In this document: positions 1 to 6,384 of the stretch, piece after piece
Numbering within the stretch: the stretch's first letter is position 1
Layout: every line of letters begins with the position of its first letter
Origin: Planctomycetaceae bacterium
GTDB taxonomy: Bacteria > Planctomycetota > Planctomycetia > Planctomycetales > Planctomycetaceae
DNA: 11,177 bases
Direction: 5' to 3'
Assembly (NCBI GenBank): GCA_003503535.1
Contig: DOCI01000183.1
Location: 1 to 11,177 of the forward strand
Translations under genes and position numbers: made by a program
The notes under the pieces: generated by a model
Told to the model about the DNA's origin: nothing
Databases searched by the model: none
Seen by the model: the letters and a program-made list of their open reading frames with translations, nothing else

Positions 1-190
1 CATTGAAGAACGCCTCCAGCCGCATTCCCCAGATGAGTGTTGTATAAAACACCATCCAGCCAACGAGAATACGCAAGACGGACATTGAGAAGGGGTCGCG
101 CGGTGTAAACCAGAATTGATTCCAATTCTCGCTTACTTGGCCGATGTAGTTGCGACATTCTCTTTCGAGGATTTGGACAGTTCGTCCCAT
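1..190 (-). CDS. HTTM-domain membrane protein (N-terminal 63 residues, partial)
   Basis: This is the start of a gene that leaves the window on the left. Reading leftward from an ATG at 190, 63 codons stay open. They contain a tryptophan/phenylalanine-rich entry segment (WNQFWFTPRDPF, residues 23-34) and then the start of a hydrophobic helix (ILVGWMVFYTTLIWG, residues 41-55). This pattern matches the amino end of HTTM proteins, multipass membrane proteins related to vitamin K-dependent gamma-carboxylase, which are common in planctomycetes. The start is uncertain. The ATG at 190 has a GGGA stretch upstream and puts the whole W..FWFTP motif in the protein, but it overlaps the preceding gene by 58 bases. 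An internal ATG at 85 would remove that motif. The overlap implies co-transcription and probably translational coupling with the 209-residue protein. Catalytic activity cannot be judged from this fragment. Confidence 0.65.
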   Translation of the reverse strand, partial: MGRTVQILERECRNYIGQVSENWNQFWFTPRDPFSMSVLRILVGWMVFYTTLIWGMRLEAFFN

Positions 191-762
191 GTGAATGTTC
201 CCAGCGGTGTAACCTCATAGAGATCTTCGTCGTACAGGCTCCCTCCTGCCATAATCCGTTCCCTCAAAGCCAGTTCGTGCCACTCCAGTAACAGAGTAAT
301 CCGTTCGGCTCCTGCATCACGACAGAGCTGCCGTGCAAAATCGCGTATCATGATCTCGCGTAGCTCACCATTCATTTGTCCCAAATTTTCCGAGAGCATG
401 AAGTAGCGGTGATATAACAGGCGAGGACTGATTTGCTTATTAGGAAATTTCCCACGCTCCAGTTCGCCATTCTCATATTCAAGAACGTAGCGAATCGAAT
501 TCGAACCTTCAGGATTCGGAGCGAAGAAGTGGAAGCCATTGTTCTGATAAAGAATCTGCACATATGGAGCAAGTGTTCTCCACAACCCGCGTTCAACACT
601 CGAAGAGGGTGAAACCGAAACCGGAGCAGCAATGATGGCCAGCAGATGAACGATAATCCAAATATTCAACACCGCGAAACCAACTTTTGGCCACAATCCT
701 TTCGGACGATAGACCTCTGGTTGTCTGTCGGCTGACTGTTTAGTTGTCATGTTGCTGTTCAT
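133..762 (-). CDS. Membrane-anchored hypothetical protein paired with HTTM protein
   Basis: A protein of 209 residues if translation starts at the ATG at 762, which has an AGGA ribosome site about 10 bases upstream. The open frame extends slightly further, to a TTG at 768. Residues about 28-48 form one hydrophobic helix (VGFAVLNIWIIVHLLAIIAA) after a polar, basic amino end. The rest is soluble, with a conspicuous segment NNGFHFFAPNPEGSNSIRY near residues 74-92 and a charged helical region (LREIMIRDFARQL) near 134. I recognise no catalytic motif. It sits directly before, and overlaps, an HTTM-type gene, and planctomycete HTTM genes are often paired with a small single-helix partner like this. 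A subunit or accessory role is therefore plausible but inferred. A promoter-like sequence at 835-864 and a hairpin just before the ribosome site may control the pair. Confidence 0.7.
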   Translation of the reverse strand: MNSNMTTKQSADRQPEVYRPKGLWPKVGFAVLNIWIIVHLLAIIAAPVSVSPSSSVERGLWRTLAPYVQILYQNNGFHFFAPNPEGSNSIRYVLEYENGELERGKFPNKQISPRLLYHRYFMLSENLGQMNGELREIMIRDFARQLCRDAGAERITLLLEWHELALRERIMAGGSLYDEDLYEVTPLGTFTWDELSKSSKENVATTSAK

Positions 763-773
763 GCTCAAATCCT

Positions 774-788
774 GCCGATCAAATCGGC
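774..788 (-). promoter_or_regulatory. Short hairpin abutting the ribosome-binding site
   Basis: A perfect six-base inverted repeat, GCCGAT and ATCGGC around a three-base loop. In the minus-strand transcript it lies immediately upstream of the AGGA ribosome site that serves the ATG at 762. Such a stem could modulate ribosome access, or it may be a small operator. No protein or ligand is implied by the sequence. Confidence 0.3.
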
Positions 789-834
789 GAAACTCATCAT
801 TGCCTGAGATCCCATTTGCTCAAATCTATTTCAA

Positions 835-864
835 AGTATTCCATTGCTTTGATGGGAGTGTCAA
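835..864 (-). promoter_or_regulatory. Putative sigma-70-like promoter
   Basis: On the minus strand a perfect TTGACA (864-859) is followed after 18 bases by AATACT (840-835), which matches the -10 consensus at four of six positions. Transcription would start near 828, giving a leader of about 65 bases that contains the hairpin at 774-788. A second TTGACA lies 17 bases upstream (881-876) and a further TGACA near 888-884, so the region may instead hold repeated regulator half-sites. It lies downstream of the terminator of the neighbouring TIGR03000 gene, as expected for an independent promoter. Confidence 0.4.
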
Positions 865-911
865 ATATTTTCAAATGTCAAAATGTCACACTTGCACAAA
901 ACAGGCGCTCT

Positions 912-957
912 AAATAAAAGATTCGGAGAAAAGGCGTTCAGCCTCCTCTCCGAATCT
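912..957 (-). terminator. Rho-independent terminator of the TIGR03000 gene
   Basis: On the minus strand an 11-base stem (AGATTCGGAGA at both ends, 957-947 pairing with 929-919) encloses an inner AGGC/GCCT stem with a GTTCA loop. It is followed at once by TTTTATTTA, a U-rich tract. It lies about 65 bases past the stop codon at 1022, so it ends that transcript and insulates the 209-residue gene downstream. Confidence 0.85.
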
Positions 958-1021
958 GGAAAATTCAATTCGAGCGTCCTACTCGTGCTTTTAAGAACGC
1001 TTCCTGAACATTAGCACGATT

Positions 1022-1966
1022 TTATCGGCTGACGAGTTCAGCTCCTGACCCCGCTGGGACCAAGGCAAGCGTTCCCTCTTGTTCAGCAAAGGTTAGTTCG
1101 TAATTTTCGCCAGTGACGACCTTTTGCTTGTGTTCTACAACCAGATTTTCACCCTTGGCAGGCAATTCAATCCGAATTTGATAGTAATAAGGGCCTTGAC
1201 CGGGAAGTTCTGGAGAAACGAATTTTCTGACCAATCCGGTTGAAGTCATCTGCTGACCATTCAAATACACATTGGCCTGCTCGGGAACAGTCATCTGAAT
1301 GTGGACTTTGTTGTCAGTTTGAGAAGTCGAAAGTGGTGGGAAAGAGATCGTGCCTGCAGACGGCTCGGTTTCGATCACGGGAGCTTCGACTTCTGGAACT
1401 TCTTTTTGAGGAACGGTCTCGTACATCTGCCCCGGTTCATATTCGTAACCTGGTGACGAGTAATAAGTCGGGTATCCTCCTGACGAACCACTTGATCCGC
1501 TGGAACCGTAGTAGCTCGTGTAGCTTCCACTTGAGCCGTAGGAACCGCTAGAGCCACTCGAACTGGAACCACCATAGTAACTGGTGTATCCATAAGATCC
1601 TGAAGAACCACTTGATCCACTGGAACCGTAAGAGCCTGAAGAGTAGTATCCGCTTGATCCGCTTGATCCGCTGGAACCACTTGAGCCTGAGGAATGTCTG
1701 CGGAGTGCACGGCGGGCCCTGATGTAACCTCCAGAGCTTCCGCTGCTGCCACTACTTCCGTAACTTCCGCTGCTGCTCCCATAGCTTCCGCTGCTACCAC
1801 TACTACTGCCGTAGTAACTGCCGCTGCTTCCACTGCTTCCGCTGCTGCCACTGCTGCCGGAAGATCCGCGACGGCGGGCTTCGGCGTTGTCTGCTGTCAT
1901 CAGCATCGCACATGCGACCACGGCAAAGCCGTAAAGACTGAAAAGTTTCACCTTCGATGTGACCAT
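1022..1966 (-). CDS. Secreted TIGR03000-domain protein with Gly/Ser repeat stalk
   Basis: A 314-residue protein. The start is set by the ATG at 1966, preceded by GAGGGGAGCAG, a strong ribosome site; the open frame continues 24 codons further upstream without a better start. Residues 1-30 are a signal peptide (basic amino end, LYGFAVVACAMLM core, cleavage likely after AEA). Residues about 34-165 are a low-complexity stalk of SSG and SYG units, broken once by a basic patch IRARRALRRH (82-91). Residues about 170-205 are Pro/Glu-rich. Residues about 220-293 match the TIGR03000 domain, a planctomycete family of roughly 75 residues, with its hallmark pattern VPEQANVYLNGQQMTSTG and a VSPELP turn followed by a paired beta segment. 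The family's function is unknown. A surface or matrix role, with the stalk presenting the beta domain, is inference. It appears to be a single-gene unit with its own terminator. Confidence 0.88.
   Translation of the reverse strand: MVTSKVKLFSLYGFAVVACAMLMTADNAEARRRGSSGSSGSSGSSGSSGSYYGSSSGSSGSYGSSSGSYGSSGSSGSSGGYIRARRALRRHSSGSSGSSGSSGSSGYYSSGSYGSSGSSGSSGSYGYTSYYGGSSSSGSSGSYGSSGSYTSYYGSSGSSGSSGGYPTYYSSPGYEYEPGQMYETVPQKEVPEVEAPVIETEPSAGTISFPPLSTSQTDNKVHIQMTVPEQANVYLNGQQMTSTGLVRKFVSPELPGQGPYYYQIRIELPAKGENLVVEHKQKVVTGENYELTFAEQEGTLALVPAGSGAELVSR
1472..1867 (-). repeat. Coding tandem repeat for SSG/SYG units
   Basis: Nine-base units of the type GGAAGCAGC/GGATCAAGC are repeated imperfectly across about 400 bases, encoding the Gly/Ser/Tyr stalk of the TIGR03000 protein. 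Codons for Ser alternate between AGC/AGT and TCA/TCC, so the array is only partly homogeneous at DNA level. The most uniform stretch is near 1800-1860. Such arrays can change length by slippage and can be mis-assembled. Confidence 0.75.
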
Positions 1967-2334
1967 GAACTGCTCCCCTCGTACTTGTTTTAATGTGTTT
2001 TGAACTGAGTCTGTGGAACGAAAATGAGTTGGATTCAACTGGCATCAAGGCAGAAGAAATACACTTCAAACTCTCTTGAAGAGGGAAGCATTTCAATAAC
2101 ATCTGCTCAGATACTGTTAACTAGGGTAACATAGGGGGGATTAATTTCAATATGAGGGAAGGAAAATTTAGGAAGGTTATGCAGGAAGGGGACATATCAG
2201 AGAATCTGCATGCGATTAAGGGGATAGGTTATTATCAGGCAAGTGTGGGCTTCCGCTAAAGCGGATCGCCCCTGCCACCCTGGAGATCCATTTCAAAACG
2301 ATACCGGAAATCAGGGTTCCATTGAGAACATGGT
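1967..2334. other. Gene-free interval between two minus-strand genes
   Basis: About 370 bases with no convincing gene; short frames here are chance openings. It holds the upstream region of the TIGR03000 gene, including a hairpin CTTCAA/TTGAAG (2064-2081, six-base stem, six-base loop), and near 2115 an imperfect GTTAAC/GGTAAC repeat. The left part of the interval lies directly upstream of the strong ribosome site at 1966. An imperfect GC-rich palindrome (2238-2276) lies nearer the end of the membrane-protein gene. I could not assign a convincing -35/-10 pair. Confidence 0.5.
2238..2276. repeat. Imperfect GC-rich palindrome, possible REP-like element or terminator
   Basis: Nested inverted arms GGCA, GGGC and CCGC around a TAAA loop pair with GCGG, GCCC and TGCC, with small internal mismatches between them. 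It stands 59 bases beyond the stop of the minus-strand gene ending at 2335. No U-tract follows on either strand, so it is a poor classical terminator. It could be a dispersed palindromic intergenic element. Only one copy is visible in this window. Confidence 0.35.
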
Positions 2335-3582
2335 TTATCGATTGAGCGATTTTGGCAGCACGGTAATACCGAACGATTGATCCACATCCGGCCAGCGGGC
2401 GATGTCGCCTTTGACTTGCAGTTTCCATTGAATGCGGTTGCTGCTTGCATAAAACGAATGCATAGTGTCTGCAGGAATCGTGACTTGAATCTCCCCGATC
2501 TCCATCTGCATCGGATCGGTGATTTCAATCAGTTCCTCGGTATAGAAATCATCCGTGTCCGTATAAGTGCTGGTTCCCCGGCGATATTGCACCCATTCGG
2601 TCCCGACGAGATGAATCGTCATTTTCCTGATAGAAGAGACCTGGCCATCGAAAATCCATTTCATGCGAATGGTTTCGCCGAGAGGAATGGCTCGCTCGCT
2701 GACGACCAGTTTGGGGACCGGATTGAAGATTTTCAGGAACAGGTACACCGATCCACCGAGTCCACCTAATCCGATTGCAACGAAAGGTGTCATGAACAAG
2801 GTTTGCATCCAAGGTTGATTTCCCTGCACCCATTCCCCGATGGTCTCGAAAACAAATATCGAAACGATTCCACACCAGAACATCGAAAACAGGAGGCAGA
2901 TGATAAAATTCCGCTTGGGATGATCATCCGATTTCAATTCCTGAGGACCACTCGTCACACCCGGTTCCTGCCAGTCACGAGATTGAGACGTGAGGGAAGC
3001 TGCGAGTGGTGAGCTGGTCTGAAAAGCTGCATCCTTTTGAGCCTCGGCAATTTTATTCGAAAACTTCCGAGTAAGAATTGGCCCGGCGATCATACCAATC
3101 AGTCCAATCGCAGCGAAAAACATGGGGATCAGTGCGAAGAGACTGATCGGATTGAAATGTCGACTCAGGATGGCTTCATCTGGACTGTTCGAATTGACAA
3201 AGCAGACGGTTTTTTTGCCAACAGGATTCTCATTCACAATTTCCCGTCGTTCGTCGGCAGATTTGATTGTACTTTCATAAGCATCGTATTGTGTTTGTGT
3301 ATATTGTTTTCCAAGATACGTATACTCGTATTCGAAATTCAGTTGCCCATTCTGTGCGACTTGGGATTGGGTGATCGTACAAGGATTTTCCGTCCAACTG
3401 AGTGCCTGCAGATAGGGAAGCACGAGATCTGAGCCAACCAGAATTGTTCCAAACGATCCAATCAGGAAGAAAATCCCAAAGAAGAACACGAAGAAGCATC
3501 CACAACCAAACGGAGTCGCTTTCGAATGCGAAAGGGCTTTCGATGAAGATGTTCCATTGAATTCAACCATGAAATCGCTCAT
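2335..3582 (-). CDS. DUF3592-like membrane protein with C-terminal beta domain
   Basis: A 415-residue protein, or 411 if the second ATG at 3570 is used. An AGGA lies directly before the first ATG, too close to serve it, and about 11 bases before the second. Hydrophobic helices are seen at about 28-50, 147-170, 225-246 and 261-284. Residues 62-145, between helices 1 and 2, have the DUF3592 pattern: W..NPCTITQSQV, then FEYEYTYLGKQY, then NPVGKKTVCFVNSNSPDEAIL. Residues 175-222 are a polar linker. Residues about 290-411 are predicted beta-rich (KMTIHLVGTEWVQYRRG, EIQVTIPADT, IQWKLQVKGD, FGITVLP), resembling an arrestin-type or Ig-like sandwich; this fold call is by eye only. The function of DUF3592 proteins is unknown. 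The gene is divergent from the peptidase operon and shares a 232-base control region with it. Confidence 0.72.
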   Translation of the reverse strand: MSDFMVEFNGTSSSKALSHSKATPFGCGCFFVFFFGIFFLIGSFGTILVGSDLVLPYLQALSWTENPCTITQSQVAQNGQLNFEYEYTYLGKQYTQTQYDAYESTIKSADERREIVNENPVGKKTVCFVNSNSPDEAILSRHFNPISLFALIPMFFAAIGLIGMIAGPILTRKFSNKIAEAQKDAAFQTSSPLAASLTSQSRDWQEPGVTSGPQELKSDDHPKRNFIICLLFSMFWCGIVSIFVFETIGEWVQGNQPWMQTLFMTPFVAIGLGGLGGSVYLFLKIFNPVPKLVVSERAIPLGETIRMKWIFDGQVSSIRKMTIHLVGTEWVQYRRGTSTYTDTDDFYTEELIEITDPMQMEIGEIQVTIPADTMHSFYASSNRIQWKLQVKGDIARWPDVDQSFGITVLPKSLNR

Positions 3583-3678
3583 CCTGACTGTGAGAATGTC
3601 GTATTCGGAAACTGGATCGCTGTTTCCTTTGAATGAGGTTTATCGTAATCAGTAAACAGAACTTGTACCACTGGTTCA

Positions 3679-3713
3679 GATGTTTTGTTCAACATCGTAA
3701 CCCAGGAACGTTC
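3679..3713. promoter_or_regulatory. Inverted repeats in the divergent control region
   Basis: Between the membrane-protein gene (minus) and the peptidase gene (plus) are a perfect six-base repeat, GATGTT and AACATC with a six-base spacer (3679-3696), and a perfect palindrome GAACGTTC (3706-3713). An AT-rich stretch TTAATATTAAAAT follows at 3718-3730 and could contain a -10 element for the plus-strand operon, though no matching -35 was found. The positions suit an operator, but no regulator is identified. Confidence 0.3.
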
Positions 3714-3814
3714 TCACTTAATATTAAAATGACGTTGAAATTGGTCATATCCGTTTGAGTAATAGACAACACACATCAATCGAACCAACCGAATCACTAA
3801 GAAAATTCAATTCC

Positions 3815-5299
3815 ATGAAACATTTCAAGCTTGGTTTAACGGGAATTGTTCTGCACGTATTTCTGATTCTGCCAGCCTCATCACAAGCAGATCGTTTTAC
3901 CATTGCGACCCCTGCTGGCGAACGGGAAGAAGTGATCGGGCGAATTCATGGGAGTGGTCAGGGGGCGATTGCGATTGAACGTCGAGATGGCGGGATGAAG
4001 CTTGTTGCTCAGGGAGCTGTGCTGGAACGCGACAATTCTGTTGACTGGGAACCGTATTCCACTGATGAAATGGTCGAACATCTCACCGAAAAATTTGGCA
4101 GTGATCTGTTTCGCAGTTTTACGGACGATCATTTTGTGATCGGCATGGTGCTCATGGGACCACTGGAACGAGCTGGAGAAGGTCCGGCAACCGGCTTCAT
4201 GCGCAAAGCGGCTCAGTTTATGAAGAATGTCCAGAGCGTCTTTCAAACGTTCGCCAAGGATATGCGGCTTGAAATTCAGGACCCAGAATCGCCACTCGTC
4301 TTACTGATTTTTGAATCCGATGACGACTTCAACAAATACGCGATGGAAGTGACAAAGGGCCAAGGGCTTTCCGTCTCGCGCATTTCCGGATTTTATGACG
4401 GCATGACAAATTTTCTCTCCATCCGTATGGCCGAGTGTTCGACGTTTGAAGTCCCACTTCACGAGGCAATCCATCAACAGGTTTACAATCGTGGCCTGCT
4501 CAAACGACTGGCGCCCATTCCTGCCTGGTTCAACGAAGGCATTGCCACTGGGTTTGAGGCCAACAAAGACCGCATCCGCTCAGGTCCTGCCAAAGTCCAT
4601 TCGCGATTTGCCGCCAAGGCTCCTAAGGTGGAACAGGTTGGCTGGGACGATTTGATCTCTGAAGACCTCGCCTTTCAAGGAGATGTGATGGCGGGCGATG
4701 CCTACTGCCTGGCCTGGTGTCTGCACTGGTTGCTCGTGAACGAACATCCGAAAGAATATACCGAATATGTAAAAATGCTTTCGGAAAAAGAGCCCCTGCT
4801 CAAAGAAGAGGACTCGGCTCGAAAGCGTGAGTTCGAGCAGTTCTTCGGCGATGATATGGAGTCGCTCAAGCAGGAGTTCATCCTCTCTCTCAACACCGCC
4901 ATGCGGCGACAGAAGAATGTCCGCGAGGAACCTCAGAAGGCGGGCTACTATTATGCTCAACAGGGATTGGCCGATATTGAACTGTCTGCGATTTCTCGTA
5001 CGGATCGAGGCGGACTGCTCGAACTTGAAGGACGGATCAGGAATATCAATCCCTTAAGGAGCCTGACATTTTCAGTGAGTGTCGTGACAGATGGCGGGAA
5101 CTATGCACAATGGATTCTGCCCGATGTCGATCCGAATCGCATCATTCGCCTTCCCAAAAAATACGCGATGGAAGCCCTGCCCGGCATCAATCCCCAGCCT
5201 TCCAATTCCTTCCGCGTTAATATTCGTTCAGTTATCCCTGAAAGTACTGAAGGTCAAAGCTGGCAACGGGGAAACTTACCTGATCCAACCAAAGGGTAA
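3815..5299 (+). CDS. Secreted DUF1570-type zinc metallopeptidase (HExxH)
   Basis: A 494-residue protein starting at the ATG at 3815. An earlier in-frame TTG at 3755 would bury the signal peptide, residues 1-25 (KLGLTGIVLHVFLILPASSQA), so the later start is preferred. Residues about 27-75 form a small beta segment. The DUF1570-like peptidase core follows, with HEAIH at 216-220 supplying two zinc-binding histidines and the catalytic glutamate E217. The segment PAWFNEGIATGFE places E241 21 residues after H220, as the third ligand expected of gluzincins. Residues about 375-490 form a beta-rich tail (LLELEGRIRNINPLRSLTFSVSV) that may bind substrate. All catalytic residues are present, so activity is likely. 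The substrate is unknown. The next gene begins three bases after the stop, so the two are almost certainly one operon. Confidence 0.85.
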   Translation: MKHFKLGLTGIVLHVFLILPASSQADRFTIATPAGEREEVIGRIHGSGQGAIAIERRDGGMKLVAQGAVLERDNSVDWEPYSTDEMVEHLTEKFGSDLFRSFTDDHFVIGMVLMGPLERAGEGPATGFMRKAAQFMKNVQSVFQTFAKDMRLEIQDPESPLVLLIFESDDDFNKYAMEVTKGQGLSVSRISGFYDGMTNFLSIRMAECSTFEVPLHEAIHQQVYNRGLLKRLAPIPAWFNEGIATGFEANKDRIRSGPAKVHSRFAAKAPKVEQVGWDDLISEDLAFQGDVMAGDAYCLAWCLHWLLVNEHPKEYTEYVKMLSEKEPLLKEEDSARKREFEQFFGDDMESLKQEFILSLNTAMRRQKNVREEPQKAGYYYAQQGLADIELSAISRTDRGGLLELEGRIRNINPLRSLTFSVSVVTDGGNYAQWILPDVDPNRIIRLPKKYAMEALPGINPQPSNSFRVNIRSVIPESTEGQSWQRGNLPDPTKG

Positions 5300-5302
5300 G
5301 TC

Positions 5303-6154
5303 ATGAAACGGAATCCGCTGATAATCATCACTGTGAACTCTCTCTCTCCACTGGATCTTCCGGTTTACGGAAACGAAGAGATTTCCACACCCGGACTGGA
5401 TCAACTGGGGTGGACTGGGACAGTTTTTCACGAGTATCATACCAGTCCCGCAGGTTTCGCAAAGACGTTCGATCAACTGCAGCCGTTCTGCAACGCCAAT
5501 GACATCTCCTTCGCCTGCCATTCGATACAACTCAAAGACATTCTCTCGGAACTTGCTCCTGCCGAATGTGATGTCACATGGTATCGCATCGCAAGCGATC
5601 TGGATGAGAAGGCAATGGGAATTGTGCTGGCTATCGAAGAATTGATTTGCCTGATCACTCGTAATCGGGAAGCAAATTCCTTCCACTGGATCATCACGAC
5701 TGAATCCGGGGGCTTCCTCGACAATGAACAATGCTCATCCGCTTCTTTTGCAGCCGATTATCAGCACAGTCTTACGCGACAATTCTGGGCTCCCCTTATT
5801 GTTTCGTCAGCTGGAGAGAATGCCGAGCATTGTCGTAATCAATCGTTGATGTCGGCTGAAGATTTGCTGCCCGTTATTTGTAATCTGTTGGAACTGAATG
5901 CGGAATTAGAAATTCAGAATCGCCAGGAAATTCTGCTTCACTCGGATAATCAATTGGGTTTGCGGACCGCAAAGTGGCTGTTATGCATTCCTCAATCAGA
6001 GAAAAATCGATTGGAGGAGAATTCGCTTCACTTACAGAAACCCGAACTTTTTGCCAAACCCGAAGATCGCTTCGATCTGAATGACATTTCTCAGAGTGAA
6101 CCCGAGTTGACTTCGCAGTTAATGCAAAAACTCAAGGAAATGATCAAAGAGTGA
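5303..6154 (+). CDS. Sulfatase-fold protein lacking catalytic residues (pseudo-sulfatase)
   Basis: A 283-residue protein, much shorter than the usual 450-550 of sulfatases, with no signal peptide. Its landmarks follow sulfatase order. The amino strand PLIIITVNSLSPLDLPVYG is followed by ISTPGLDQLGWTGTVFHEYH (27-46), which matches the TPNID.LA..G..F element. ITTESGG (131-137) stands where sulfatases have TSDHG. APLIVSSAG (163-171) matches PLIV..PG, and EDLLPVICNLLEL (186-198) matches the DL.PTLL..AG element. RTAKWLLC (221-228) and DRFDLNDISQSEPEL (255-269) match the carboxy end. The C-x-P-x-R nucleophile motif is absent (SPAGFAKTF instead), as are the amino-terminal Asp pair and the Asp-His metal site. 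The frame is intact and ends cleanly, so this looks like a maintained pseudoenzyme, not a pseudogene. AAAGGG within the end of the peptidase gene can serve as its ribosome site. Confidence 0.72.
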   Translation: MKRNPLIIITVNSLSPLDLPVYGNEEISTPGLDQLGWTGTVFHEYHTSPAGFAKTFDQLQPFCNANDISFACHSIQLKDILSELAPAECDVTWYRIASDLDEKAMGIVLAIEELICLITRNREANSFHWIITTESGGFLDNEQCSSASFAADYQHSLTRQFWAPLIVSSAGENAEHCRNQSLMSAEDLLPVICNLLELNAELEIQNRQEILLHSDNQLGLRTAKWLLCIPQSEKNRLEENSLHLQKPELFAKPEDRFDLNDISQSEPELTSQLMQKLKEMIKE

Positions 6155-6227
6155 GAGGTTTTCCCCACTGCAGCCCAACGTATTTCAGAAGGTCTGATGT
6201 TCACGCGGCAGATCTAATCCAGTAATC

Positions 6228-6260
6228 GCTTCGTACAAACAGTTCAACGAAGCTCTTTTT
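6228..6260 (+). terminator. Rho-independent terminator of the peptidase/pseudo-sulfatase operon
   Basis: A perfect seven-base stem GCTTCGT (6228-6234) and ACGAAGC (6247-6253) closes a 12-base loop and is followed by TCTTTTT. An outer, bulged pairing between the sequence near 6201-6212 and TCTGCGTGA at 6260-6268 may compete with it or extend it. It lies 74 bases past the stop at 6154 and separates the operon from the Dabb gene. Confidence 0.7.
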
Positions 6261-6384
6261 CTGCGTGAGCCGTTGGCAACTTAATACCAGTACTGTTAAT
6301 CTGAAGTGATTCGAGCAGATTCAGATGCAACTTCTGAATACTTGATAAATTATCGATACTTAAAATTATTCGAAGAGGCGAACT

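Noticed and set aside
1375..1851. A 158-codon minus-strand frame rich in Ala and Val
   Set aside because: It is a shifted reading of the Gly/Ser repeat in the TIGR03000 gene; its composition is simply the other frame of the nine-base repeat.
2377..2769. A 130-codon plus-strand frame antisense to the DUF3592-like gene
   Set aside because: No motif, no ribosome site, and it lies wholly opposite a frame with clear membrane helices and domain patterns.
5303..6154. Treating the sulfatase-like gene as a decayed pseudogene
   Set aside because: The frame has no stop or frameshift, keeps landmarks at both ends of the fold, has a ribosome site and a terminator, and is tightly coupled to an intact gene.
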